Shown: positions 32,801-45,300 of the stretch, in pieces | Layout of the letters: each line of letters begins with the position of its first letter | How positions within the stretch are numbered: position 1 is the first letter of the stretch | Origin: Notospermus geniculatus | Lineage: Eukaryota > Nemertea > Pilidiophora > Heteronemertea > Lineidae | DNA length: 64,000 nucleotides | Direction of reading: 5' to 3' | Assembly: GCA_002633025.1 (NCBI GenBank) | Contig: NMRB01000062.1 | Span: 454,784-518,783, forward strand | The notes under the pieces: model-generated | Told to the model about the DNA's origin: nothing | What the model saw: the letters and a program-made list of their open reading frames with translations, nothing else | The model's database searches: none | Position numbers and translations under genes: made by a program

Positions 32801-35800
32801 TCCTTTCAGTTTCTACGAACCCCTTCCGAAGCAAGAGCAATCTGTGTTGTACTTCTTCCAATGCAAGGAGGCGAAGAAGAAGGAACCGTGCCCGTATGCA
32901 GTTTACAGAGGTGGCTTTTCTGAGGACAATATAACCAGATTTATGGACAACATAAAAAGTGCCTCAAAGACGGTGAGCCACTTTTGTCATCAATCAAGCC
33001 AGGGAGCCCAAGACTTCGTACATTTTGTCTTCGATTCTCGATAGAAATGCTGAACAACGTCGTGTATAACGTAGGCTCTTGGGTGATTACTTTCCTACAA
33101 CAGATCTTCACTATCGGAGGAAAATATTTATGCTTTTGTCAATTTCAGTTTGACATTCCAAGTGATGGGAACATCGATCTACTAAAGAACTTGGAAATCG
33201 ACAAGGGCTATCTCTTCTACGACAAAAATTCCAAGACTTTGGTCAAAAAAATCGCTGAAACGTTACGAAAAACGTTTCCTGGTGTGTTGGCCGTGTTCAC
33301 CGTCGACACGTAAGAGTCATCATTATGTACAGGAAGCAAACCATTCCTTAAGCTGGGTCACAAAGGACGATAGGGTGTACGGATGAATTTTTGGTTAAAG
33401 TGATAAGAGCTAGAGCTTCACTCAAGTTGTTGAGCTTCACTCGAGTTATTGATCGGGAGCCTTATAATACTCGAGTTGTTGAGCTTCACTCGAGTTGTTG
33501 AGCTTCACTCGAGTTGTTGAGCTTCACTCGAAATGTTGAGCTTCACTTGAGTTGTTGAGCTTCACTCGAGTTGTTGAGCTTCACTCAAGTTATTGAGCAT
33601 CACTCGAGTTGTTGAGCTTCACTCGAATTGTTGCGTTTCACTTGAGTGGTTGAGCTTCCCTCGAGTTGTTTCACGGATTCTGGTGACCTTGCTTATGGTT
33701 GTGATTACAGCGAACGCACCAACGTGAAGAAAGTTTTTGGCCGTCAAGTAGAAGCGCCAACGTTTGCTGTCAAGCAATATATGTTTAAGGTAAGAAATGC
33801 TGAGAATGATGATAATTCCCCTTTACTGGCCATAGATGACTGAATTTCACCTGAATCCTAATCGACTTCGGCGCGATGAGAGTGTCAATAGGGAGGTTTA
33901 TCAAGCTTACGTTTTACATTTACAATTACGATTTCACGACGTCCGTTCGCATAAGGACGTGACGTCGCAAATCGTAATCGCCAACGTAAAAGGTAAGCTT
34001 GCAAAACCTCCCTAATAACATCATGTGACCTTTTTAGAAACCCAGTTACATGATCCGAAAGCTCACCAAAGAGAACGTAATCCGATTCACCAAAAAGATT
34101 CTGCGCAACACGACGCCAGAGGAGCTGAAACCGAAGGTCACAGACCAAGACCGTGAGTAAAGAACTGCCTCCATCACGTCCAGAAATGGCGTAACATAAG
34201 TCACTTCTTGATTCTGGTATCAACACATTTTATTTGAAAGGTAAGAGGCCGGCGCGGTAAAGCAATGTACCTTCCTTCGTTAGAACTGGTCGCGAATTGG
34301 TCCACCCGGTAAATAAGTAGGCCTACTACTTCGACAAATGACTCTAGTGCACTCTTTTCCTCCAGCTATCTTGACTATGGACGACGAAGTTGCTCATCCG
34401 GTTTACCATTTTGAGGAGCTCACCACGACGAAGCTCGACACGTCACATATAGCGGCGCTGACAGATAAAACATTCCCTATGGTGACTGAAAGGGACGACC
34501 CAACACTTGTCGTGTTTTACACGGAATGTGAGTAAAGATGCTTGGCAACTCAGTTGACTGGTTCCCGTCTCTGCTGCTCTACTCGCGGTGCTACTGTCCG
34601 GTCCACATCGGTTGTGAAGCGGGAACCCGTCTAGCTACTCAGCTGTAGGAAACTATGGTCGTTGGTCTCAGCATGAGCCGTAAGGAAAAAACAATGGTGA
34701 ATTGCCCATCGACAGCCGACTGGCGAAGAAAACTCTCACGTGGAAGAAGAGCGCCATCAGGTAACTTTGTGAGTGGCCAAGTTGGCCTACAACAATATCT
34801 AGATGACGTCAGAGTTCGCACTGCATCAACACAGCATAGCTGCACTATGCATGTACATGTACTGTACATGCGAATTGGATTCTTGATTATGTACATGTAA
34901 TTATGACGTCTTGCTTTCGATGTTTCTACAGATGATACCGCCAGCATGGCCTTCCTTCGCTCCTATTCCGAAGCAGCAATGTCCAGAAAGAAACTGGCGT
35001 CCCAGATTACTAGGGTTAACTGCTTTGATTGGACTGACGTTTGTTCGGCTCAGAAAGTCATTAGGTTTCCTGTCATCCGCATCTACAGAAAGGGAAGACC
35101 ACCTCTTGATTATAATGGTATTCTTGACGGAGAGGCAGCGATAAACTTTCTTGAAGTGTAAGTACAATCCTAGCTTGAGTATCTTCTGAACTGGTCGTAG
35201 GCCTACTCTACATTCGGCTCCACCCGTGTCACGTACATGTAGTTAAAGCCCACCACTGAGTGACCGGCTAGTTTGTCGCAACTTCTAACTCCCACTGGTG
35301 ACGCCTATTGGTCATCTACTCAGAATCGTGTGAACCGAAGCAGTTTCGGAGCGCGGGTAATACCGAGAGCTGTTCGAAACTGCTGTGGGTGTTTATTCGC
35401 ATTCCCAACGACCAATGGGATGATCATGGTGAAAATGATGTTTGGTTTACAGGATTCAACTCGGGTCGCCATTGGAAATCACTTGCCCAGAGAAAGCGAC
35501 GAAATTTCTGTCTGGTCTTTACCCTGAGGGCGTCAAGGACGTGACGATTGATGCTTCTGTGGTTGTGGGGTTGTCGAACACCGATGGTAAGTTTAGTCAT
35601 AGACCCTTAAGGGGAGTCAACGAACAACGATGACCAGGGTAGCTTTCTAAAGGTGCCAAAGGGTATCCTGGTGACAACTGGATTTCGGGTAATCGAAATG
35701 TAAAGATGCAATTTTTTGGAGACAACGTTTTGGACCATTTTACCAATAATAGGAAACTTCCTTTTTCAATCGCTGACCGGTGAGTTACTGTTACAGATGT

Positions 35801-38800
35801 CCCCTTGGTGAAGAAGGTAGCGGAATTCTTCAACAATGGAGAGACATTCTTTGCTTATGGAACGGGTGATGTTGCCAAAGCTATGTGAGTACATGTACAC
35901 GTACACGTATATTAGGCCTAAAGACAAATTCATGATCTTTCGACGGCCGTCCGCCGTATTGGTTGCTACGGGATTTTGGACCAATCAGATGATTTGTTGG
36001 CGTACCAGAAAGGTGCGCTCGCACAAAATGTCCGTGAAGAACAAGATGGTGGGGGCCGCCGAAACGACAACGAACTGGTGTGGGTGTCGAGCATTGGTAT
36101 GTCAACATAACAGAACAAACATATGGCTGAAATGAGAGGGTTTATCGGATTGAAATCGACCGACGTCATGTGTGTAAACTGAAATCTGATTGATTAAACT
36201 GGGTGCAGACTGCATCACAGCAGACGTTTCACACGCCTCAACTTTTTCGTATAAAAGACTCAACAAACTGTTTCGTATTTCGTGTTTTGCCCAATGGCAT
36301 TTTCTATTTCCCCACAGATGTTCAGACAACCAGCCACCATGCTTAGTAACCCTTATCCCAAATGAACCAAAGAAAGTCGCCAATCTTCCCAGCAAGCTAG
36401 ACTCTCAACGACTGGTAGATGACATCAATAAACACAGACTACCAGCTTTGGTAAGTGCAAGTATGGTCATCGGTGGTTCTTCGCTGGAAATAAAATCATC
36501 GTACTTCGCAGTGTTCTACAGATTCGTATCTGCGACTGACTGACCGAGACAAACCTGACTCTAGCTTTTACCACTGACGCCATCTCATCAACGTTTCAGA
36601 TTGAGATGACCGAGACCAACTTCCCCCAAATCTACGGCCAAAGGAAACCTCTGGTGATGTTGTTCGGCGACGCTACCGATGACGAATTACAAATCATGGC
36701 TGGTTTGTCGAAGAAAGGAGATCTCAGTGATTATCTTTTTACATGGATTGATACGTAAGTCAACACTGTTCGATTGTTGTTTACACGATTTGCTGAGTTC
36801 CATCAGAAGAAGGTTTGGTCCATTCAGGACAGGAATGATATGTTCGGCAATCCGCCGCGCTGACACGGTGGGCGATCCGAAAATCGCACCGCAGTCCGGA
36901 CAAGTGTGTCCATTCCCCGATTCTCGCAATGTTCCATTCTGTTTGGTAATGTTGATACTTTCAGTCAAGACATCGAAGGAGTCGGCACTCACATCCTCCA
37001 CACATACTCACCGAAGGCGAATCTGCCAGCCCTCGCCTTGGTCAACATTCAAAAGGTAGGCCGCTTGAATGGAACGAGATGCCGATCATCGAAGGTGAAC
37101 CCGAGTTAGAAAAAAAGATCTTCGCCCCGAATCGAGGAAAGAAGGATGTATTCCTTGGATACTTTTTTTATTTGGGATTTAAAGGTTTGTCAGCGATAAA
37201 ACATTGACAAGTACATGTAAATGTTCATTTTTAAAATACGTGCATCGTTAGAGACGCAGTAGCATGCTTTGAGAGTTCGATCCTTCCATCAGCTTCAATT
37301 CATGTACCTCCAGGCCATAATCAAATGCTTCTTTTCTAGAACACCAATCATATGTTTTATCCGCTTATTTGAACTTCCATGACTTTGCCTACGTTGTATC
37401 CACTGACAAGGAGCTCTTTGAGAAGGCCAGGTAAGGAACTGAACAGTGGCTCCACATTTACCCCTTTGAACGCCCTGCCAAAACTGAGGTTTGAACTGCA
37501 ATGGGTCGGTGGCAGACAGGAAGATCATAAACCCTGCAGCTGTCCATCAGTCCCCCCCCCCCACACACACACACACACACTCAGTCAAGAAAAAACGGAC
37601 TGTGGCTGGGAATATCTTTGGCCTTAAACAGTTTTGTGACAGAACACCGCCGTGAAAAAGTATCTTGAAATGGAAGCAGGATAGAAACTACAGGCACAGG
37701 CAGCCCAGGAGTATTAGGTTTGAAGAACTCCTTTCATGTGTTTTCCAAAATGATGTTATGAAGAATACTCCTGGGCTGCCTGTGGTACAGGTATTAGTAA
37801 GCCATCTGTCTGCGTTTTTCAAAAAAAACCTCGTAAATTCCTTTCAGTTTCTACGAACCCCTTCCGAAGCAAGAGCAATCTGTGTTGTATTTCTTCCAAT
37901 GCAAGGAGGCGAAGAAGAAGGAACCGTGCCCGTATGCAGTTTACAGAGGTGGCTTTTCTGAGGACAATATTACCAGATTTATGGACAACATAAAAAGTGC
38001 TTCAAAGACGGTGAGCCACTTTTGTCATCAATCAAGTCATGGAGCCCAAGAATTCGTACATTTTGTCTTTGATTCCCGATAGAATCGAAGACAAAATGCT
38101 GAGCAACGTCGTATATAACGTAGGCTCTTGGCTCTTGGCTGATTACTTTCCCACAACAGGTCTTCACTTCGAAGGAAAATATTTATACTTTTGTCAATTT
38201 CAGTTTGACATTCCAAGTGATGGCAACATCGATCTACTAAAGAACCTGGAAATCGACAAGGGCTATCTCTTCTACGACAAAAAGTCCAAGACTTTGGTCA
38301 AAAAAATCTCTGAAAAGTTACGAAAAACGTTTCCTGGTGTGTTGGCCGTGTTCACCGTCGACACGTAAGAGTCATTATTATGTACAGGAAGCAAACCATT
38401 CCTTAAGCTGGGTCACAAAGGACGATAGGAATTTTTGGTTAAAGTGATAAGAGCTAGAGCTTCACTCAAGTTGTTGAGCTTCACTCGAGTTATTGATCGG
38501 GAGCCTTAATACTCGAGTTTTTGAGCTTCACTCAAGTTGTTGAGCTTCACTCGAGTTGTTGAGCTTCACTCGAATTGTTGAGCTACACTTGAGTTGTTGA
38601 GCTTCACTCGAGTTGTTGAGCTTCACTCGAGTTGTTAACTTCACTTGAGTTTTTGAGCTTCACTTGAGTTGTTGAGCTTCACTCGAGTTGTTGAGCTTCA
38701 CTCAAGTTATTGAGCATCACTCGAGTTGTTGAGCTTCACTCGAATTGTTGAGTTTCACTTGAGTGGTTGAGCTTCCCTCGAGTTGTTTCACGGATTCTGG

Positions 38801-41800
38801 TGACCTTGCTTATGGTTGTGATTACAGCGAACGCATCAACGTGAAGAAAGTGTTTGGCCGTCAAGTGGAAGCGCCAACGTTTGCTGTAAAGCAATATATG
38901 TTTAAGGTACGAAATGCTGAGAATGATGATAATTCCCCTTTACTGGCCATACATGTAGATGACTGAATTTCACCTGAATCCTAATCGACTTCGGCGCGAT
39001 GAATAGGGAGGCATTTTACATTTACGATTACGATTCGACGACGTCCGTGCCGTTGGCATAAGGACTGACGTCGTCAAATCGTAATCGCCAACGTAAAACG
39101 CAGGCTTGCAAAACCTCCCTAATAACTTCGTGTAACCTTTTTAGAAACCCAGTTACATGATCCGAAAGCTTACCAAAGAGAATGTAATCCGATTCACCAA
39201 AAAGATTCTGCGCAACACGACGCCAGAGGAGCTGAAACCGAAGGTCACAGACCAAGACCGTGAGTAAAGAACTGCCTGGGTCACTTCTTGATTCTGGTAT
39301 CAACACATTTTATTTGAAAGGCAAGAGGCTGGCGCGGTAAAGCAATGTACCTTCCTTCGTTAGAACTGGTCGCGAATTGGTCCACCCGGTAAATAAGTAG
39401 GCCTACTACTTCGACGAATGACTCTAGTGCACTCTTTTCCTCCAGCTATCTTGACTATGGACGACGAAGTTGCTCATCCGGTTTACCATTTTGAGGAGCT
39501 CACCACGACGAAGCTCGACACGTCACATATAGCCGCACTGACAGATAAAACATTCCCTCTGGTGACTGAAAGGGACGACCCAACACTTGTCGTGTTTTAC
39601 ACGGAATGTGAGTAAAGATGCTTGGGCTACTCAGTTGACTGGTTCCCGTCTCTGCTGCTCTGCTCGCGGTGCTACTGTCCGGTCCACATCGGTTGTGAAG
39701 CGGGAACCCGTCTAGCTACTCAGCTGTAGGAAATTGTGGTCACTGGTCTCGGCATGATCCTTAAGGAAAAAACAATGGTGAATTGCCCATCGACGGCCGA
39801 CTGGCGAAGAAAACTCTCACGTAGAGGAAGAGCGCCATCAGGTAACTTTGTGAGTGGCCAAGTTGGCCTACAACAATATCTAGATGACGTCAGAGTTCGC
39901 ACTGCATCAACACAGCATAGCTGCACTATGCATGTACATGTACTGTACATGCGAATTGGATTCTTGATTATGTACAGGTAATTATGACGTCTTGCTTTCG
40001 ATGTTTCTACAGATGATACCGCCAGCATGGCCTTCCTTCGCTCCTATTCCGAAGCTGCAATGTCCAGAAAGAAACTGGCGTCCCAGATTACCAGGGTTAA
40101 CTGCTTTGATTGGACTGANACCAGCTTTGGTAAGTGCAAGTATGGTCATCGGTGGTTCTTCGCTGGAAATAAAATCATCGTACTTCGCAGTGTTCTACAG
40201 ATTCGTATCTGGCTGGGTGACCGAGACAAACCTGACTCATCAACGTTTCAGATTGAGATGACCGAGACCAACTTCCCCCAAATCTACGGCCAAAGGAAAC
40301 CTCTGGTGATGTTGTTCAGCGACGCTACCGATGACGAATTACAAATCATGGCTGGTTTGTCGAAGAAAGGAGATCTCAGTGATTATCTTTTTACATGGAT
40401 TGATACGTAAGTCAACACTGTTCGATTGTTGTTTACACGATTTGCTGAGTTCCATCACAACAAGGTTTGGTCCATTCAGGACAGGAATGATGTGTTCGGC
40501 AATCCGCCGCGCTGACCCGCACGGTGGGCGATCCGAAAATCGCACCGCAGTCCGGACAAGTGTGTCCATTCCCCGATTCTCGCAATGGTCCATACTGTTT
40601 GGTAATGTTGATTTTCAGTCAAAAGACATCGAAGGGGTCGGCACTCACATCCTCCACACATACTCACCGAAGGCGAATCTGCCAGCCCTCGCCTTGGTCA
40701 ACATTCAAAAGGTATGCCGCTTGAATGGTTTAGGAATCTGATCGTTCGAATGGTTTAGGAATAGGAATCTCTTCGTTCACGAATGGTTCAGGAATGAAAT
40801 CTGATCGTTAAAATGGTTTAGGAATGTGATCGTTTGAATGGTTTAGGAATCTGTTCGTTTGAATGGATTAGGAATCTGATCATTCGAATGGATTAGGAAT
40901 CTGATCGTTCGAATGGTTTAGGAATCTGTTCGTTTGAATGGATTAGGAATCTGATCGTTCGAATGGTTTAGGATCTGTTCGTTGGAATGGATTAGGAATC
41001 TGATCGTTCGAATGGTTTAGGATCTGTTCGTTGGAATGGATTAGGAATCTGATCGTTCGAATGGCTTTAGGAATAGGAATCTCAGAAATCTGATGATCCG
41101 AATGGTTCCTAGCAATCTGATCGTTTGAATGGTTTAGGAATAGAAGTCTGTTCCTCAAGTCTACATCTCTTCCTACTCGCTTTTCATTGTACACCAGGGT
41201 CTCGTTCACATGTACGACACGACCAAGTTCACAGCTGATGGCATCACGGCTTGGATAAGGAGGGTAGCCAGCGGTGACGAAATGCCAGCTTGTAAGTTAC
41301 GTCTAAGATCAGTGAGGTGTCTCTTTTGCAATGAGGGTTTGAGAAACGGGGGGGGGGGGGGGGGGGGNNNNNNNNNNNNNNNNNNNNNNNNNNNNNNNNN
41401 NNNNNNNNNNNNNNNNNNNNNNNNNNNNNNNNNNNNNNNNNNNNNNNNNNNNNNNNNNNNNNNNNNNNNNNNNNNNNNNNNNNNNNNNNNNNNNNTGGAG
41501 GGTATGATATGTAACTCTCATAATGAAGCTGCAACAACGGAGCTGGTCCTTCCTGCGGCGGCATGTAACCACGATTTGGGATTTGATGATAAATTTTCTT
41601 GTATGCCTCCTTGGAATAGGTAATTTTTGCGAAGCCCCCGAAACGCCAACGCGTACTTCTATCCTTTTGTTTGGTGCTCTCTTCGTGGCATCGAACATTG
41701 GGTTTGGCGTTGGCGTTTTGGGGGCTTTGCAAAAACTCTGTATGCCGAGCGTCCGAAGTCGACAGTACACGAAACTAATTTTATTTTCGCGCTTTTTTCA

Positions 41801-42144
41801 TAGATCGCATGCCAAGTGTGAAATGGAAACCACTCAGTAAAGGATACGACTTCGAAGCGAGAGCCAGGAATGGAACTAGCGTTGCACCAGGTATGTACAG
41901 TATGAATAAAGGGACCATGATGATTTTAACTTTCCCAACTCAAGTCGCACAATTTGATCGTAAGTGAGTGTAGTATAGTAAATTATTTATCGTAATATCC
42001 TTTTCTGTTGTAGGCAACAGGTTACGTGGTGCAAAAACAGCCGGTGGTGGGGCAAAAATGGCCCCTAAAGCCGAAAAAGAGGAAGTGAAGGGTGATAAAG
42101 GATCTATGACGGAAATGAAGACGCCCTCTCATGAAGAGTTGTAG
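29850..42144 (+). CDS. TXNDC16/ERp90-like thioredoxin-fold ER protein, copy B (20 exons, 824 aa)
   Basis: Exons: 29850-30042, 30282-30373, 30863-30942, 31270-31344, 32210-32334, 32482-32572, 32810-32972, 33149-33309, 33711-33789, 34038-34152, 34366-34527, 34932-35157, 35453-35586, 35797-35884, 36318-36450, 36600-36754 and 36965-37055, then 41198-41291, 41804-41890 and 42014-42144. Phases are consistent throughout and the total is 2475 nt. The N-terminal signal peptide (MLPLKFSALFLCFYLSDG) and C-terminal HEEL predict a soluble, retrieved ER protein. Thioredoxin-like folds recur. The best preserved (about residues 440-520) has FYTEYDTAS in place of the CGHC active site, so it is probably redox-inactive in that domain. 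Exon structure matches copy A exon by exon, with roughly half the residues identical, so the duplication is old. The three last exons are used because the duplicated block C lies between them and exon 17. Role by analogy: binding or folding partner in the ER rather than an oxidase. Confidence 0.82.
31455..32080. repeat. Degenerate tandem array ('ttccttttactattggaagg')
   Basis: About ten units of 50-85 bp built from 'cttccttt.actattggaaggcagagctgttatgg' and 'aaacttcctttaatggaagc' fill most of intron 4 of copy B. Each unit has small internal inverted repeats (cttcctttaatggaag). Confidence 0.9.
33415..33670. repeat. 19-bp minisatellite in copy B intron 8
   Basis: Units of 'gagcttcactcgagttgtt' are repeated about a dozen times with scattered substitutions. 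The homologous array in block C (38455-38788) is longer by several units. Confidence 0.95.
33888..34018. mobile_element. MITE with ends 'tagggaggttt', in copy B intron 9
   Basis: Inverted arms run from 'agggaggtttatcaagctta' to the complementary 'aagcttgcaaaacctcccta', with 'tttacaattacgattt' against 'aaatcgtaatcgccaacgta' inside. The same element, slightly shorter, is in block C at about 39001-39124, so it was inserted before the B/C split. Confidence 0.8.
37549..37581. repeat. Poly-C plus (CA)n simple repeat
   Basis: A run of C's followed by about ten CA dinucleotides sits in block C intron 6. It is part of a roughly 170-bp insertion absent from the matching intron of copy B, whose other part contains a small inverted repeat around 'caggcagcccaggagtatt'. 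Confidence 0.9.
38455..38788. repeat. 19-bp minisatellite in block C intron 8
   Basis: It is homologous to the array at 33415-33670 but expanded by several units, the main length difference between B and C over this interval. Confidence 0.95.
39001..39124. mobile_element. MITE with ends 'tagggagg', block C copy
   Basis: It is the orthologous insertion of 33888-34018, with a roughly 20-bp deletion in the left arm and about the same right arm ('gcaaaacctccctaataac'). Confidence 0.75.
40730..41155. repeat. 25-bp minisatellite in intron 17
   Basis: Fifteen or so units of 'ggaatctgatcgttcgaatg' plus 'gttta' run nearly the whole intron before the exon at 41198. In copy B the B-to-C jump at 37073 occurs exactly where this array should begin, which suggests the array caused the assembly or recombination break. 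Confidence 0.95.
41349..41495. other. Poly-G run and assembly gap
   Basis: A homopolymer of G's ends in 128 undetermined bases (41368-41495). It lies in the intron between the exons at 41198 and 41804 and does not disturb the gene model. Confidence 0.95.
41620..41740. mobile_element. MITE, family 'gagttttcgcaaagcc', copy 2
   Basis: The arms 'gcgaagcccccgaaacgcca' and 'tggcgttttgggggctttgc' are inverted. The terminal bases are more eroded than in the copies at 20064 and 57863. It lies in intron 18 of copy B. Confidence 0.8.
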
Positions 42145-42364
42145 ATTCTTGATGTTTACAATGTTTTCATATCCTCCCAAACTTCATTGAGTCTCCCTGC
42201 TTAAATCCTCCGCATTTTTCGTGCTACCTTTCAAGTTAGACCATTGTACTATATCACATGGAATACATTCATATTTGGTAAATAATTACAAAACGTCATC
42301 ACTGTTTCATGTTGCCGTCAGTAGGCCTATACCCGCTGTCCGAAAGATGGCGCCGTTGCCATGG

Positions 42365-45300
42365 CTACCGTCGTATTATGCACCAACGCAAACTAAAATC
42401 CGTCGTCTTGACAAATCCACGCCGCTCATGAAAAGCGATTGAGTCGTAAAGCTCCTGGCCTATCCTTACATAGGTTTGGTGGTAACCTTCAGCCCGCCAA
42501 AGTCTATCCAATTCCTGGAGAAGGAAGGTAGCGTAGCCTTTACCGCGATATTCAGGCATTACGAACAATCTGCCCAGGCCACCGTAGAGTTGAACAAACG
42601 CCCAACCAATCAGAGCTCCTGCCTTGCTTTTGACGCAGAGGCTTGGGTATCTCTGGACCGTGTACTCCACCTCCCCTTTTGACATGTTTGATATATGCGA
42701 TCTGTGACATTTGACGATGGTCTCCATGTCATGTTCGTCTTGTATACATGTAGGTGCAATTTCGTCGCTGTCGTCGACTGGTGGTTTCTGACTGTAAGAC
42801 GAAATAAGAAAGAAAGAAGAGCGGGCTATAGGCCTACAAGACTGATAAAAAAAGTGCCGGGAGAAAAGGCGCTGCATGCTCCAGGTGAGAGTTTTCTTGC
42901 ACGAGTTGGCTCTCTGTGGGCAACTCAACCATTGGAAGTTATGGACAGTCTTTTGTGTCATTGGTCTTAGCGTAGGTCATAAGGAAACGAACGATGACAA
43001 ACTGCCAATTGAGAGCCAACTCGGGGATCAGTCTACTTTTGACGTGATGTCACTTACGTTTCAACACTGAAGTCACTTCCAGCTGATTTCACGTAATAAT
43101 CATATGCGTAGGTTGACAAGAGACGGAGACCTTGCTCAGTGCAGAACGACTGGATACAGTCGATATATTCACTTGGTATATCTGTAGGACAATAGCACAT
43201 CATCAGAAATGATATCATCCAGTCGACAAACTTTAGTCTGTGGTTCTAAAAGATGGAGACTGTATGATCATTTAGCATAAGTGCTGGTGTTCCACAAGGC
43301 TCTGTTCTCAGGCCACTTCTATTCCTTATCTTTAATGATATCTCTTCACAGACGACGCCTCACAGTTTCATGTATCTTTACACTTTACCAAATCAGCATA
43401 TAATGCTATTGTGAACAAATTAGGGAGTTTGAGATCGGCGACTTATCACTGATCCTTATACGTATACGGATAGATTTCTGTACAACGAGGACAAATTTTG
43501 TGTACATTTCGATCCGTATACGTATAAGGATCCGTGATAAGTTGCTGATCTCAAACTCCCTATTGTATTCTCACCTTCTAACTTATGTTCGACTCCAAAG
43601 TCAAACACATCCGTCTGTCCTAGCATCTTTAAAAATGCCTTTTCATCTTTGCGGATACAGAAGAAAAATGCACGTTCAGCGTGATCGCTTTCTGTCTGAA
43701 AGATTTGCAACTTTGCTTGCAGTTCGTCAAATTTGCAGTTAAAAAGGCAAGTGAAAGGCCCCACCCAGGTGAGGAACATGAGGAGCTTCAGACGGCCTCT
43801 TCCTTGCTGACCACGGCCTATTTGCTATGGCTTCCCCCTGACAGTAAAATCCAATCCAATACACCGGTACATGGGCAAATCGTCTGCTGTGCTGCTGGCT
43901 GTACATGTATTTCTTTTTTAGCTCACTGGGGTGAGCTATTACGATGGTGCAGCGTCCGTCGTCCGTCGTCGTCCGTCGTCGTCGTCGTCGTCGTCCGTCG
44001 TCGTCGTCGTCGTCGTCGTTGTCCGTTAGCAGGGCACGTTTCGTAACCGCTGGAGCTATTGATCTGAAACTTGGTACATATATACCCCTAGGTCAGATGA
44101 CCCACGACACCAGTTTTCGGTCCGATTCGACTCTCAGTTTGGCCACCAGGTGGCGGAAACCAAAAACACAAAAAGTACAATAACTCCTAAACTAATGACT
44201 AGATCATCTTCAAATTTTTATCATAGGTGTAGCTAATAAGGATACATAACATATATAACGGGTTTTTGATTTGACCTACTTTTCAAGGTCACAGAGGTCA
44301 AAGTTCGACAAAAGTGACGAACCTGCCACAGTTTGTCATTATTTCACCGAGCAACTTCATATCTTGCATAAACATGCATTGGAGGGGTACCTTAAAAAAT
44401 ACCAAGTTTCGGCCCGATTCGACATCCAATATTGCCGCCAGGTGGCGTAACCTGAAAATCAAGTAAGTGCTATTACTCAGGAACGGCTTGACGCAGAGTG
44501 CTCAAATTTGATATTTACCTCCATCTAGATGACCTTTACATGCATGTCAAATTTCGGCCTGATTTGACTTCAAACATGGCCACCAGGTGGCGTAACCCAA
44601 AAATCATCAAAGTGCTGTAACTCAGGAACGCCTTAACCCAAAGCGCTCCAATGTGCTATGTGGCCCCCTGCAGATGACCTTTATGTCCATGTGAAGTTTC
44701 GGCCCGATCGGACATCCAATATGGCCGCCAGGTGGCGTAACTCGAAAATCATCAAAGTGCTGTAACTCAGGAACGAGTTGACCCAAAGCGCTCCAATTTG
44801 CTATGTGGTCCCCTGCAGATGACCTTTATGTGCATGTGAAGTTGCAGCCTGATCGGACATCTAATATGGCCGCCAGGTGGCATAACCCAAAAATCATCAA
44901 AGTCTTTGACTGTTATGTCCAACCCAGTGAGCACATGGTCCATGGACCATTTCATTTTACCAATGTATCGTTATAGGCATTTCGACGAGAGCACACCCCC
45001 GAGGACGTAGGGCCTACCTCTTTCCGTCCGTGTTTCATGAGAATATGACTTGGCCCTGGCCAATCATCGACGAACACGTTGAAGTCATCTATGCCCGTCA
45101 AGGATGCTGTAAGCATGAATGACGCCTAAAGTGGGAAAGATGTGCAGCTTGAACATCCCTTAACGGACAACCGGCTACCTCTTTATTGAGGACAACAGGG
45201 GCAGTCCCGTCTGTTCATTTAGACCACTTTATTGAGGACACCTCTCAATTTAACAGACAGCATCGGGCAGTCCCACAGGTGTTCTCAACAGAGGTTTCAC

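Larger units (their letters stand above)
37073..40711 (+). pseudogene. Partial near-identical copy (block C) of TXNDC16-like exons 5-17
   Basis: Sequence jumps at about 37073 from 17 bases into intron 17 of copy B to the middle of exon 5. From there it repeats exons 5 (partial, to 37184), 6 (37340-37430), 7 (37848-38010), 8 (38204-38364), 9 (38828-38906), 10 (39145-39259), 11 (39446-39607) and 12 (from 40013), including introns and repeats, at near identity. At the N (40119) exon 12 breaks off and the last ten bases of exon 15 follow, then exon 16 (40252-40406) and exon 17 (40619-40711). Exon 17 has two extra A's relative to copy B, shifting the frame. A few amino-acid changes (T/I in exon 9, M/L in exon 11, G/S in exon 16) separate the two. 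It cannot encode a complete protein as assembled. It is either a recent tandem duplicate with deletions or an allelic contig placed in tandem. Confidence 0.85.

Noticed and set aside
41310-41770. Long frames across the N gap
   Set aside because: They are open only because undetermined bases translate without stops.
43681-44183. Frames rich in RRRPSSS / VVVVRRRR
   Set aside because: They are translations of the (CGT)n microsatellite.
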